From CAXPZW01 sp049594615 (lineage in GTDB: Bacteria; Bacteroidota; Bacteroidia; Flavobacteriales_D; Sanyastnellaceae), in the NCBI GenBank assembly GCA_049594615.1, contig JBMYJR010000027.1, positions 1-37,481 of the forward strand: DNA of 37,481 bases, given 5' to 3'. Positions 7,982 through 15,412 of this stretch are shown one piece after another. Position numbers and translations under genes: made by a program. Under the pieces are notes generated by a model, which was not told the origin of the DNA, did no database searches, and saw nothing but the letters and a program-made list of their open reading frames with translations. The number at the start of each line of letters is the position of its first letter. Within the stretch, counting starts at the first letter, position 1.

Positions 7982-8269
7982 TTTTATTTAACCTGATAAT
8001 CAGGTGGTTACATGCTTTGATGCCACTTTTTTGTGGAAAAGCGTAACCATTCTTTTGGAAGTGCGGTACAACATAGGTGTAGAATGGAACGCATCACTCA
8101 TTTTCCCATTCGCATCTAGAGAAAAGACATTATCGACTTATCAGCATAATCAAGCAGTTAAGGTTATTATTAAGGTTAAGCAAGCGAGAAGGCCCCCAGA
8201 GCAATGGGGGCCTTTTCATGTTTAGGTCCCCCACCTCCGCCCCCATCCACCACCCGTAAATCACTCCCC
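7982..8269. other. Long clpB 3' region with palindrome
   Basis: About 200 AT-rich bases separate the clpB stop from its terminator-like hairpin. ACCTGATAATCAGGT (7991-8005) is a perfect 7-1-7 palindrome ten bases after the stop. A short frame (8004-8225) gives no recognisable protein. The base composition differs sharply from clpB, so this may be a remnant of inserted DNA. Confidence 0.4.
8189..8216 (+). terminator. Intrinsic terminator (clpB or a transcript from the spacer)
   Basis: GAAGGCCCCC, loop AGAGCAAT, GGGGGCCTTTT. The stem has seven G-C-rich pairs followed by a T run on the plus strand. It is the first such signal downstream of clpB. Confidence 0.8.
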
Positions 8270-8390
8270 AAATCCCCGAATTACCCGGGAGTGAATCACG
8301 TATACCTGCGTATACCCGCGTATACCCGCTTTCAAACGCTTTTTACCCGCGTAGATCCGTTTCTACCCGGGTATACCCGTTTGTACTTGG
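8270..8390. repeat. Degenerate 10-bp tandem repeat array (GTATACCCGC)
   Basis: Successive 10-base units can be laid out in register: attacccggg, agtgaatcac, gtatacctgc, gtatacccgc, gtatacccgc, tttcaaacgc, then (one extra base) ttttacccgc, gtagatccgt, ttctacccgg, gtatacccgt, ttgtacttgg. The TACCCG core recurs at one helical turn. No coding potential is seen. The array lies between the clpB terminator and the beta-lactamase-like gene. Confidence 0.7.
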
Positions 8391-8510
8391 GTCATGTGAA
8401 AGTGGAGTTGGAACTTTTGGGTAGGAGGGAGGTTTGGGCGGCGGGAGGAACGCGTGGGCGCGTAATTTGTGGAGATGCAAGGGCCTAGTGCAAGTGATTG
8501 CGCCCCCTCA

Positions 8511-8538
8511 CTTCTCACTTTTCACTTTTCACTCTTAA
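8511..8538 (+). repeat. Heptameric pyrimidine repeat CTTCTCA/CTTTTCA
   Basis: Four 7-base units in tandem: CTTCTCA, CTTTTCA, CTTTTCA, CTCTTAA. It ends about 10 bases before the -7 element of the next gene. A related copy lies at 13492-13519. Confidence 0.7.
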
Positions 8539-8548
8539 ATCCCCTGTC

Positions 8549-8555
8549 TACCTTG
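8549..8555 (+). promoter_or_regulatory. -7 element TACCTTG
   Basis: TACCTTG lies only five bases before the ATG at 8561, which implies a leaderless or nearly leaderless mRNA and supports that start. No -33 TTG is visible; the heptameric repeat occupies that position. Confidence 0.5.
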
Positions 8556-8560
8556 CCCCC

Positions 8561-9667
8561 ATGAAACGCACCCTTCTCCTCTTGGCCGCAGCGGCTGGAC
8601 TTTGGTCTGCTTGCGGCGATGCACCTACTGGTTTGTCTGAATTGCAACCCACTTTTGTGAGCCCGAGCATGACGCCGGATTCCTTGCGTGCGCTGCTTTC
8701 GGATGCGTACGAAGCCGGCACCTTCAACGGTGCGGTGGTGATTTGCCGCGATGGCGATGTTGAGTTTGAGGAGTACTACGGGGTGGAAAGCGCTTCTGGA
8801 GACACGCTCACGCGCACCAGCGCATTCCGCTTGGCGTCGTTGAGCAAGGCGTACACCGCCGCAGGCGTTTTGCGCTTGTGCGAGCAGGGCAAACTGGACC
8901 TCGACGGCCCCGTGCAAGGAGTGATGCCCGACTTTCCCTATGCCGATGTGACGCCGCGCCACTTGTTGAACCACACCTCGGGCATTGGCGACTTGTACTT
9001 GGAGTTGGCCACCGTTTACCAAGACAGCTTGGGCCCAATCCTCTCCATCGATGAGGTGGTGGGCTTGGTCAATGCCGACCTCATGCCCAAACGAGCGGCA
9101 GGCGATACCATGGTGTACAGCAACACGGGGTATGTGTTTGCAGCCGGGTTGATCCAGCACGTCAGTGGCCAATCCTTCGAGGACTTCATGCGCACCGAAC
9201 TGTTTGAACCACTGGCCATGACCAATACCCGCGTCTGGAACCTGGTTTCGCCCGACAGCACCTTTGCTGGCAAGACCACCGGTTTCGAATGGGTGCAGGG
9301 CCAGCGTGTGGCGGTTGAGCCCGTGTGGATGGACGGGGTGGCCGGCGACGGTGCGGTGTTCACCTGTGGCGCTGATCTGCCCAAATGGGAGGCCTTTTGG
9401 CGAGGGAACGGGTTCATCAACGACGGCTTGCTTGCCGAGGCCTTTGCCGAGGTGACCACTGCTCAAGGCGACACCACGGGCTATGGCTTTGGATGGGATT
9501 TGGGCGAAGGCGTGCAGTTCCACACCGGAGGTTGGCTGTCTGCGTCTACCTACATCCTGCGCGTCCCGAGCGAGCGCGTGATGGCGGTGGCTTACTCGAA
9601 TGCAGGTGAAGATGCCATGAACGACATTATTCTGGCCATTGACCAAGCCTTGGGGGTGGAAGAATAG
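8561..9667 (+). CDS. Beta-lactamase-like serine hydrolase lipoprotein (class C / DD-peptidase fold)
   Basis: A 368-residue protein with a lipoprotein signal peptide (LWSAC, lipidated Cys18) and a serine beta-lactamase/transpeptidase-like domain. The active-site motifs are all seen: S93-L-S-K96 (nucleophile Ser and Lys), Y186-S-N188, and H321-T-G-G as the third box. NHTSGIGD near residue 137 is typical of the AmpC/EstB group. Such proteins act as D-amino-acid peptidases, esterases or peptidoglycan-recycling enzymes at least as often as beta-lactamases, so a drug-resistance role should not be assumed. The start ATG at 8561 is fixed by the -7 element and the signal peptide. It stands alone, upstream of purB with its own promoter. 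Confidence 0.88.
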   Translation: MKRTLLLLAAAAGLWSACGDAPTGLSELQPTFVSPSMTPDSLRALLSDAYEAGTFNGAVVICRDGDVEFEEYYGVESASGDTLTRTSAFRLASLSKAYTAAGVLRLCEQGKLDLDGPVQGVMPDFPYADVTPRHLLNHTSGIGDLYLELATVYQDSLGPILSIDEVVGLVNADLMPKRAAGDTMVYSNTGYVFAAGLIQHVSGQSFEDFMRTELFEPLAMTNTRVWNLVSPDSTFAGKTTGFEWVQGQRVAVEPVWMDGVAGDGAVFTCGADLPKWEAFWRGNGFINDGLLAEAFAEVTTAQGDTTGYGFGWDLGEGVQFHTGGWLSASTYILRVPSERVMAVAYSNAGEDAMNDIILAIDQALGVEE

Positions 9668-9727
9668 CGTGCTTCCAAATAGTTGGTAAATCCAGACGTT
9701 GTTTCAGGGGAATTCCGCACCGCGGAC

Positions 9728-9735
9728 TACCTTTG
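9728..9735 (+). promoter_or_regulatory. -7 element TACCTTTG of purB
   Basis: A perfect TAnnTTTG element 17 bases before the chosen purB start. It also argues against starts further upstream. Confidence 0.7.
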
Positions 9736-9752
9736 CCCTTTTGATGCCCTCT

Positions 9753-11108
9753 ATGGATTTTCCAAGTCTCTACGCCACTTCTCCGGTGGACGGCCGTTAC
9801 CGCCGCCACACCGAAACCCTGGTTCCTTACTTCAGCGAAGCTGCACTGATCCGCTACCGCGTACGCGTGGAAGTGGAGTACTTCATTGCGCTGTGTGAGT
9901 TGCCGTTGCCCCAGCTGGCCGGTTTCCCGCACGCCCGCTTTGAGGACCTGCGCCGCCTCTACCTCGACTTCAACACCGAATCGGCCCAATGGGTCAAGGA
10001 CAAGGAGCGCGTCACCAACCACGACGTGAAGGCCGTGGAGTACTTCGTCAAGGACAACATGGACCGCATGGGCCTTGGTGAATTCAAAGAGTTTGTCCAC
10101 TTCGGACTCACCTCGCAGGATGTCAACAACACCTCGGTACCGCTGAGTCTAAAGGAGGCTTGCTTTGAAGTGTACCTCCCAATTTTGGACGACATCCTGG
10201 CCATCCTCAAGGCCAAAACCGCCGAGTGGAAGGAAGTGCCCATGCTGGCTCGCACCCACGGTCAACCCGCTTCTCCCACCAAGTTGGGCAAAGAGGTGCA
10301 GGTGTTTACCGAACGCTTGGAAGAACAACTGCGCCAGCTGCGCGACATTCCCTTCAGCGCCAAGTTTGGCGGGGCTACCGGCAACTTCAACGCCCACCAA
10401 GTGGCCTACCCGGAGATCAACTGGGTGGAATTCGCCAACACGTTTGTGGGGCAGTACCTGGGCTTGACCCGACTGCAAACCACCACTCAAATTGAGCACT
10501 ACGACAACATGGCCTCGCTCTTTGACGCCATGAAGCGCATCAATACCATCCTGGTGGATCTGGACCGCGACATGTGGACCTACATCTCCATGGATTACTT
10601 CAAGCAGAAGATCAAAGCCGGCGAGGTGGGCTCATCGGCCATGCCACACAAGGTGAACCCCATCGACTTCGAAAACTCCGAGGGCAACTTGGGCATCGCC
10701 AATGCCATCTTTGAACACCTGGCTGCCAAGCTCCCGATTTCCCGCTTGCAACGTGACTTGACCGATTCTACCGTGCTCCGCAACATTGGGGTGCCCATTG
10801 GTCACACCGTCATTGGCCTGAAGTCACTTGAGCGCGGCCTGAACAAGCTCCTGCTCAACGAAGACCGCATCCGCCGCGACTTGGAAGACAACTGGGCTGT
10901 GGTAGCCGAGGCCATCCAAACGGTGCTGCGCCGCGAAGGCATTCCCAACCCGTACGAGCAGCTGCGCGACCTGACCCGCACCAACGCCGGCATCAACGCC
11001 GAAACCATCGGGCAGTTCATCGACAGCTTGGACATTTCTGACGCGCTCAAAGCAGAGCTGCGCACCATCACCCCGTGGAACTACACTGGGGTAGAACTGG
11101 TGGGCTAG
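9753..11108 (+). CDS. purB: Adenylosuccinate lyase
   Basis: A 451-residue enzyme of purine synthesis. It cleaves fumarate from SAICAR to give AICAR, and from adenylosuccinate to give AMP. Family signatures are clear: SPVDGRYR at the N-terminus, HFGLTSQDVNNTS, ARTHGQPASPTKLGKE, and the flexible signature loop GSSAMPHKVNPIDFENSEGN with the catalytic Ser. The C-terminus YTGVELVG is typical. The ATG at 9753 gives MDFPSLYATSPVDGRY, matching the usual spacing of about nine residues before SPVDGRY. An in-frame ATG at 9744 is possible but sits at the expected transcription start. The ABC exporter follows after one base, so the two are likely cotranscribed. Confidence 0.96.
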   Translation: MDFPSLYATSPVDGRYRRHTETLVPYFSEAALIRYRVRVEVEYFIALCELPLPQLAGFPHARFEDLRRLYLDFNTESAQWVKDKERVTNHDVKAVEYFVKDNMDRMGLGEFKEFVHFGLTSQDVNNTSVPLSLKEACFEVYLPILDDILAILKAKTAEWKEVPMLARTHGQPASPTKLGKEVQVFTERLEEQLRQLRDIPFSAKFGGATGNFNAHQVAYPEINWVEFANTFVGQYLGLTRLQTTTQIEHYDNMASLFDAMKRINTILVDLDRDMWTYISMDYFKQKIKAGEVGSSAMPHKVNPIDFENSEGNLGIANAIFEHLAAKLPISRLQRDLTDSTVLRNIGVPIGHTVIGLKSLERGLNKLLLNEDRIRRDLEDNWAVVAEAIQTVLRREGIPNPYEQLRDLTRTNAGINAETIGQFIDSLDISDALKAELRTITPWNYTGVELVG

Positions 11109-11109
11109 G

Positions 11110-12933
11110 ATGAAGAAGTTCTGGGACATATTCCGCCTGGCGGGCAACCACAAACCGCAGCTGTGGGGCAGTTTGATTTTCAACCTGCTCAACGCGGTAT
11201 TCAGCGTGTTCACCTTTGCCGCGTTGGTGCCCATCCTGCAGGTCATCTTCAAGACCAAGGGCGAAAACGTGCAACCTCCCGTCGAGGACGCCACGTTCTT
11301 CCAATACTGGTACGAGAAGATGAGCTACGAGCTGGACGTATACGTGCAAGCCGAAGGGCCGCTCAACGCACTCATTCTGGTGTGCATCGTGACGGTCATT
11401 CTGGCGTTCTTCAAAAACCTGTTCAACTACCTAGCGTTGCGCAACGTGGCGGTCATCCGTACCGGCGTGAGCTACGACCTGCGCCGCATGCTTTACGAGA
11501 AGCTCTTGGGCCTCAGCCTGTCGTACTTCACCAACGAGCGCAAGGGCGATTTGATGAGCCGCATGAACAACGACCTGATGGAGATCGAATTCTCGGTCAT
11601 GGGATCGCTGGTGGTGCTGTTCAAGAGCCCGATCATGATCCTGGTGTACCTGGTGACCATGTTTGGGATCTCGTGGAAGTTGACCCTGTTTGCCTTGATT
11701 TTTATGCCGATTTCAGGCATCCTGATTTCGCGCATTGCCAAGGTGCTCAAGCACGCGGCCAAACGCGGTAAAGGGCAGCTGTCGGACCTGATGAATGTGC
11801 TGGAAGAGACCCTCGGCGGCATGCGCATTGTCCAAGCCTTCAACGCCCAGGACGCGTTCAACCAAAAGTTTGATCACCACAACCGCACCTACCTCAAGGT
11901 GATGACCCGCCTGTACAAGCGCGAGTTCTTGGGGTCGCCCATGAGCGAGTTCATTTCCATTGTGGTGATTGCGGTGCTGTTGGGCATTGGTGGGGCCATC
12001 ATTTTCTCGGACGGCAGTTGGATGGACGGCGAGCTCTTCCTGGGCTACCTGGTGATCTTCTCCCAAATCATCCAACCCGCACGTGCACTGAGTGACGGCA
12101 TTCTCCGCCTCAACAAGGGTGCTGCCTCCATCGACCGCATCCAGGAAATCCTCCACGCCGAAAGTGGCGTGAAAGAGGCCGAACAACCCGTCCCCTTTGG
12201 CGCCTTTGAAAACGAGGTAACCTTCGACAACATCGGCTTCAGCTACGGCGACAAAAAGGTCATCGATGGGGTGAGCTTTTCCATCCAAAAAGGCCAGACT
12301 GTAGCCTTGGTGGGCCCCAGTGGGGGAGGCAAGAGTACCCTGGCCAACCTGCTGGCGCGCTTTTACGATGTGGAAAGCGGATCGGTGGCCATCGACGGCA
12401 AAGACCTCAAGAGCATCTCGCTGCAAGACCTGCGCCGCCAACTCGGCATCGTGACCCAAGACAGCATCCTGTTCAACGACTCGGTGCGCAACAACATCGG
12501 ATTGGGGCATACCGAGATCAACGATGATCGCGTGGAGCAAGCTGCCGGTATTGCCAACGCACTCGAATTCATCGAGCAGCTCGAAGGACGCATGGACTTC
12601 AACGTGGGCGATGGCGGTAACAAGCTTTCCGGCGGCCAAAAGCAACGCATCAGCATTGCACGCGCCGTGTACGCCAACCCCCCCATTCTGATTCTGGACG
12701 AAGCCACATCCGCACTCGACACCGAAAGCGAAAAACTGGTGCAAGCCGCCATCTCGGAATTGATGAAAGGGCGAACCTCACTGGTGATTGCACACCGCCT
12801 CAGCACCATCCGTCAGGCCGATAAAATCCTGGTGATCGAGGGCGGCAAAATCACCCAAAGTGGCACCCACGAGGAGCTGATTCAGCTCGGCGGCACCTAC
12901 AAGAAGCTCGTGGAAATGCAGGCCTTCGATTAA
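11110..12933 (+). CDS. MsbA-type ABC exporter (fused membrane and ATPase domains)
   Basis: A 607-residue half-transporter that would dimerise in the inner membrane. The N-terminal ~340 residues hold six hydrophobic segments of the ABC exporter type 1 fold, with a long periplasmic insertion after the first helix (about 50-95). The ATPase domain has Walker A GPSGGGKST (about residue 401), Q-loop VTQDSILF, signature LSGGQKQR (about 506), Walker B ILILDEATSALD (about 526) and H-loop IAHRLST (about 559). Family members export lipid A core, phospholipids or drugs; the MsbA-like length and organisation make a lipid substrate plausible but unproven. It starts one base after the purB stop. Its TAA overlaps the stop of the convergent DUF983 gene. 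Confidence 0.93.
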   Translation: MKKFWDIFRLAGNHKPQLWGSLIFNLLNAVFSVFTFAALVPILQVIFKTKGENVQPPVEDATFFQYWYEKMSYELDVYVQAEGPLNALILVCIVTVILAFFKNLFNYLALRNVAVIRTGVSYDLRRMLYEKLLGLSLSYFTNERKGDLMSRMNNDLMEIEFSVMGSLVVLFKSPIMILVYLVTMFGISWKLTLFALIFMPISGILISRIAKVLKHAAKRGKGQLSDLMNVLEETLGGMRIVQAFNAQDAFNQKFDHHNRTYLKVMTRLYKREFLGSPMSEFISIVVIAVLLGIGGAIIFSDGSWMDGELFLGYLVIFSQIIQPARALSDGILRLNKGAASIDRIQEILHAESGVKEAEQPVPFGAFENEVTFDNIGFSYGDKKVIDGVSFSIQKGQTVALVGPSGGGKSTLANLLARFYDVESGSVAIDGKDLKSISLQDLRRQLGIVTQDSILFNDSVRNNIGLGHTEINDDRVEQAAGIANALEFIEQLEGRMDFNVGDGGNKLSGGQKQRISIARAVYANPPILILDEATSALDTESEKLVQAAISELMKGRTSLVIAHRLSTIRQADKILVIEGGKITQSGTHEELIQLGGTYKKLVEMQAFD

Positions 12934-13343
12934 GCCTGTTTGGCGCGCTCTTCTGGGCGCTTGTACTTCACAAAGATGTTCAGCCAAATGATGCGCGACC
13001 CGCGGTACAAAACCGGGAGCAGCACCAGCAGGGCAATGATGCCTGTCACGAGCAAGGTTACCGGGTTCTCGTAGAACCCGTATTCAATCCACCCCAGTGC
13101 ATCAAAGGTCAGCAAGGCCACCAAAACGGCAATCCACAACGCCACCGTCAACCCGTAGCTCACGTAAGCCGCCCCAAAGTAGAAGCCTGGCTCGCGCTCA
13201 AAGTTCTCGCCACACACCGAGCACGCCTTGTGGATGTGGGTCATCTTGCTCAGTTTGTACGGGTGCTTCTCCACAAAGAAATCCCCCTCATGACAGCGCG
13301 GACACTTGCCTTTGAAAATCGAATACAGCTTGGTACCCTTCAT
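12930..13343 (-). CDS. DUF983 membrane protein with zinc-ribbon motif
   Basis: A 137-residue protein. The N-terminus carries two CxxC knuckles, C14-P-R-C17 and C41-S-V-C44, consistent with a zinc ribbon facing the cytosol. Two hydrophobic helices follow (about 58-80 and 90-112), then a basic tail. This matches the DUF983 family, common in Bacteroidota and Alphaproteobacteria and sometimes located near cytochrome oxidase genes; its function is unknown. The gene is convergent with the ABC exporter, and the two stop codons share the bases TTAA. A perfect -7 element precedes it. Confidence 0.9.
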   Translation of the reverse strand: MKGTKLYSIFKGKCPRCHEGDFFVEKHPYKLSKMTHIHKACSVCGENFEREPGFYFGAAYVSYGLTVALWIAVLVALLTFDALGWIEYGFYENPVTLLVTGIIALLVLLPVLYRGSRIIWLNIFVKYKRPEERAKQA

Positions 13344-13360
13344 GCCTGACGGTTTTCAAG

Positions 13361-13368
13361 CAAAGGTA
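13361..13368 (-). promoter_or_regulatory. -7 element TACCTTTG of the DUF983 gene
   Basis: TACCTTTGC on the minus strand, 17 bases before the ATG at 13343. Confidence 0.65.
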
Positions 13369-13491
13369 ACACCCAAGCGAAGGGGGTGGGTGTGATTCAG
13401 GTTACTTAGGCGGCTGGAAGTGGTCAAGGTTGGAGTGAAAAGTGCTATTTGCAGGTGTGTTCTAGGCTGGTAAGACATAGCGCTTCCCCCA

Positions 13492-13519
13492 CTTCTCACT
13501 TTGAACTCTTCACTCCCTC
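13492..13519 (+). repeat. Heptameric pyrimidine repeat, second copy
   Basis: CTTCTCA, CTTTGAA, CTCTTCA, CTCCCTC in 7-base register, related to the array at 8511-8538. An inverted piece (TGGAGTGAAAAGTG, minus-strand CACTTTTCACTCCA) lies about 50 bases upstream at 13432-13445. The remaining bases of this ~300-base spacer (13369-13643) show no gene. Confidence 0.6.
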
Positions 13520-13643
13520 CGCAGGAGGATTCCGTCAACGACTGTTAAAAGCAAAAGGTCCCCGTAACTCCCTCCAAGTAAGGTCGTCTTTGGCCCAACT
13601 GCACCGCAGCGCAACGCTGCAAACACACCTAGAGAAAACGACC

Positions 13644-14408
13644 ATGAAACACCTGATCGCCGCCGCAGTCCTCGTGCTCGGCACCACCGCCGTCTTTGGC
13701 CAGAAGAATGCCATTGAGAAGTACTACCAGAACTACCGCAGCAACGACACCTTTTCCAACGTGCAAATCACCGGGAAGATGTTTGAGTTGACCACCCACA
13801 TCGAGGCCGACACCCCCGAGGAGCAAGAGCTGCTAGACGCCCTTTCCAAAATCGAAGGGTGTGCCTTTACCGGCACCGACTCCCTGCCCAACGGTGCAGC
13901 CGAATACAAGTTGGCCCTGCAAAAGCCCGGTTCGGAATTCGAAGAGCTGATGAACGTGCAAGACAAGGAGATGGAAGCCACCTTCTTCATCCAGGAATCC
14001 AACGGCATCGTGAGCGAACTGCTCGTGATCTTCGGTGGCAACGACGGCTTTGGCGTGGGCACCATTTGGGGCGAAATCGACCTGAAAACCGTGTCTAAAA
14101 TCATGCAGAAAGTCGACATGGGCGGCATGGACATGTTTGACGAAAAAGCCGTGGAATACAAAGGCTCGGTCAACTACTACCCCAATCCCGTGAAGGCCGG
14201 CCAGAACGGCACCCTGCAGATCCCTGAAAACATGAAGGGCATCCAAATGAAGGTGTACGACTTGAAGGGCAAAGAGGTGATCACCCGCCAGATCAACGAC
14301 CTCCAAACCCAGGTTCCTCTGTCTAACCTGGCTCCTGGCACCTATGTGCTGAACCTTTACAAGGGCAACACCCGCTTCTACATTGAGCAAATTGTTGTCG
14401 TGCGCTAA
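13644..14408 (+). CDS. DUF4252 secreted protein with T9SS type A sorting domain
   Basis: A 254-residue protein beginning MKHLIAAAVLVLGTTAVFGQ, a clean signal peptide that fixes the start at 13644. The N-terminal two thirds match DUF4252 proteins of Bacteroidota: a YYQNYRSNDTFSNVQITGKM stretch, then an acidic EADTPEEQELLDALSKIEG helix. The C-terminal ~75 residues form a type A T9SS sorting domain (NYYPNPVKAGQNG, VYDLKGKEV, LSNLAPGTYVLNL, ending VVVR). Fusion of DUF4252 to a sorting domain suggests it is exported beyond the outer membrane; DUF4252 proteins usually stop before such a domain. Function unknown. A terminator follows directly. Confidence 0.85.
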   Translation: MKHLIAAAVLVLGTTAVFGQKNAIEKYYQNYRSNDTFSNVQITGKMFELTTHIEADTPEEQELLDALSKIEGCAFTGTDSLPNGAAEYKLALQKPGSEFEELMNVQDKEMEATFFIQESNGIVSELLVIFGGNDGFGVGTIWGEIDLKTVSKIMQKVDMGGMDMFDEKAVEYKGSVNYYPNPVKAGQNGTLQIPENMKGIQMKVYDLKGKEVITRQINDLQTQVPLSNLAPGTYVLNLYKGNTRFYIEQIVVVR

Positions 14409-14431
14409 GCCGGCACCGTTTTTTGGATCCA

Positions 14432-14469
14432 GCGCCCCGGTCTGTTTCAGGCCGGGGCGCTTTGGTTTT
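14432..14469 (+). terminator. Intrinsic terminator after the DUF4252 gene
   Basis: A perfect 9-pair stem GCGCCCCGG / CCGGGGCGC with a ten-base loop, followed by TTTGGTTTT. Confidence 0.85.
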
Positions 14470-14516
14470 GGGCAGGTCAGAGCTGCTGGGATTGGAGCGG
14501 GCAGGCGGCCGCAAAT

Positions 14517-14546
14517 TTTGAAGTCTGACGGGGAGGTGTAGCTTCG
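14517..14546 (+). promoter_or_regulatory. Promoter of the MBL hydrolase gene (-33 TTTG, -7 TAGCTTCG)
   Basis: TTTG at 14517-14520, an 18-base spacer, then TAGCTTCG at 14539-14546, five bases before the ATG. The mRNA should be leaderless. Confidence 0.6.
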
Positions 14547-14551
14547 TAGGC

Positions 14552-15412
14552 ATGAAGCTGTACCCCATCCTCAACGGCATGTTCAAGCTGGACGGCGGCG
14601 CCATGTTTGGCGTGGTGCCCAAAAGCCTCTGGCAACGCACCAACCCGGCAGACGAAAACAACATGTGTTCGTGGGCCATGCGCTCGCTGCTGGTCGAAGA
14701 CGGCGACCGCCTGATTTTGATCGACTGTGGCATCGGCGAAAAGCAGAGCGAGAAGTTCTTCAGCTACTACTTCCTCCACGGAGATGCCACCCTGGACGGC
14801 AGTTTGGCCGCCCACGGCTTCCACCGCGACGACATCACCGATGTGTTCCTGACCCACCTGCACTTTGACCACTGCGGCGGGGCCATTGAACACAACGCAG
14901 ACCGCACACACCTGCAGCCGGCGTTCAAAAACGCCCGCTTCTGGAGCAACGACCGCCACTGGAAATGGGCCACCGAGCCCAACGCCCGTGAGAAGGCTTC
15001 CTTCCTCAAAGAAAACATCCTGCCCATCCAAGAAAGCGGCCAGTTGGAAATGGTGGCCCGCACCGGCGACTTCACCCAAACCCACCTGCTGCCGTTTGAC
15101 CTCTTCTTTGCCGACGGCCACACCGACGCGCAGATGATCCCGCTCATCAAGTACCAAGGCCAAACAGTCGCGTTCATGGCAGACTTGCTGCCTTCCACAG
15201 GCCACATTCCCTTGCCGTACGTCATGGGCTACGACACCCGTCCCTTGCTGACCTTGGCCGAAAAGGAAGTTTTCCTCAACCGCGCCGCCGATGAAAACTG
15301 GGTGCTCTTCCTGGAGCACGACGGGGTCAACGAATGCTGCACCGTGAAACACACCGAGAAAGGCGTGCGACTGGACCGCGCCTTCTCCTTCAACGAACAG
15401 TTCGGTGCGTAG
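14552..15412 (+). CDS. Metallo-beta-lactamase-fold hydrolase
   Basis: A 286-residue cytosolic protein with the MBL metal-binding motif H102-L-H104-F-D106-H107-C-G-G. Further metal ligands are expected in the HTDAQM and MADLLPSTGHIP regions. The length and single domain fit the group that includes quorum-quenching N-acyl homoserine lactonases and related lactonases/esterases, but also many uncharacterised hydrolases; the substrate cannot be deduced. The following gene starts with GTG inside its last codons (8-base overlap), so the two are probably translated from one mRNA. Confidence 0.9.
   Translation: MKLYPILNGMFKLDGGAMFGVVPKSLWQRTNPADENNMCSWAMRSLLVEDGDRLILIDCGIGEKQSEKFFSYYFLHGDATLDGSLAAHGFHRDDITDVFLTHLHFDHCGGAIEHNADRTHLQPAFKNARFWSNDRHWKWATEPNAREKASFLKENILPIQESGQLEMVARTGDFTQTHLLPFDLFFADGHTDAQMIPLIKYQGQTVAFMADLLPSTGHIPLPYVMGYDTRPLLTLAEKEVFLNRAADENWVLFLEHDGVNECCTVKHTEKGVRLDRAFSFNEQFGA

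Noticed and set aside
8004..8225. Small protein downstream of clpB
   Set aside because: It runs through the terminator hairpin, has no recognisable motif and no promoter-like sequence.
8270..8390. Possible CRISPR array
   Set aside because: The units are only 10 bases, degenerate and without spacers; no cas genes are present.
8561..9667. Calling the class C-like protein an antibiotic-resistance beta-lactamase
   Set aside because: The SxxK/YxN/HTG motifs are shared by esterases and D-amino-acid peptidases; nothing in the context indicates resistance.
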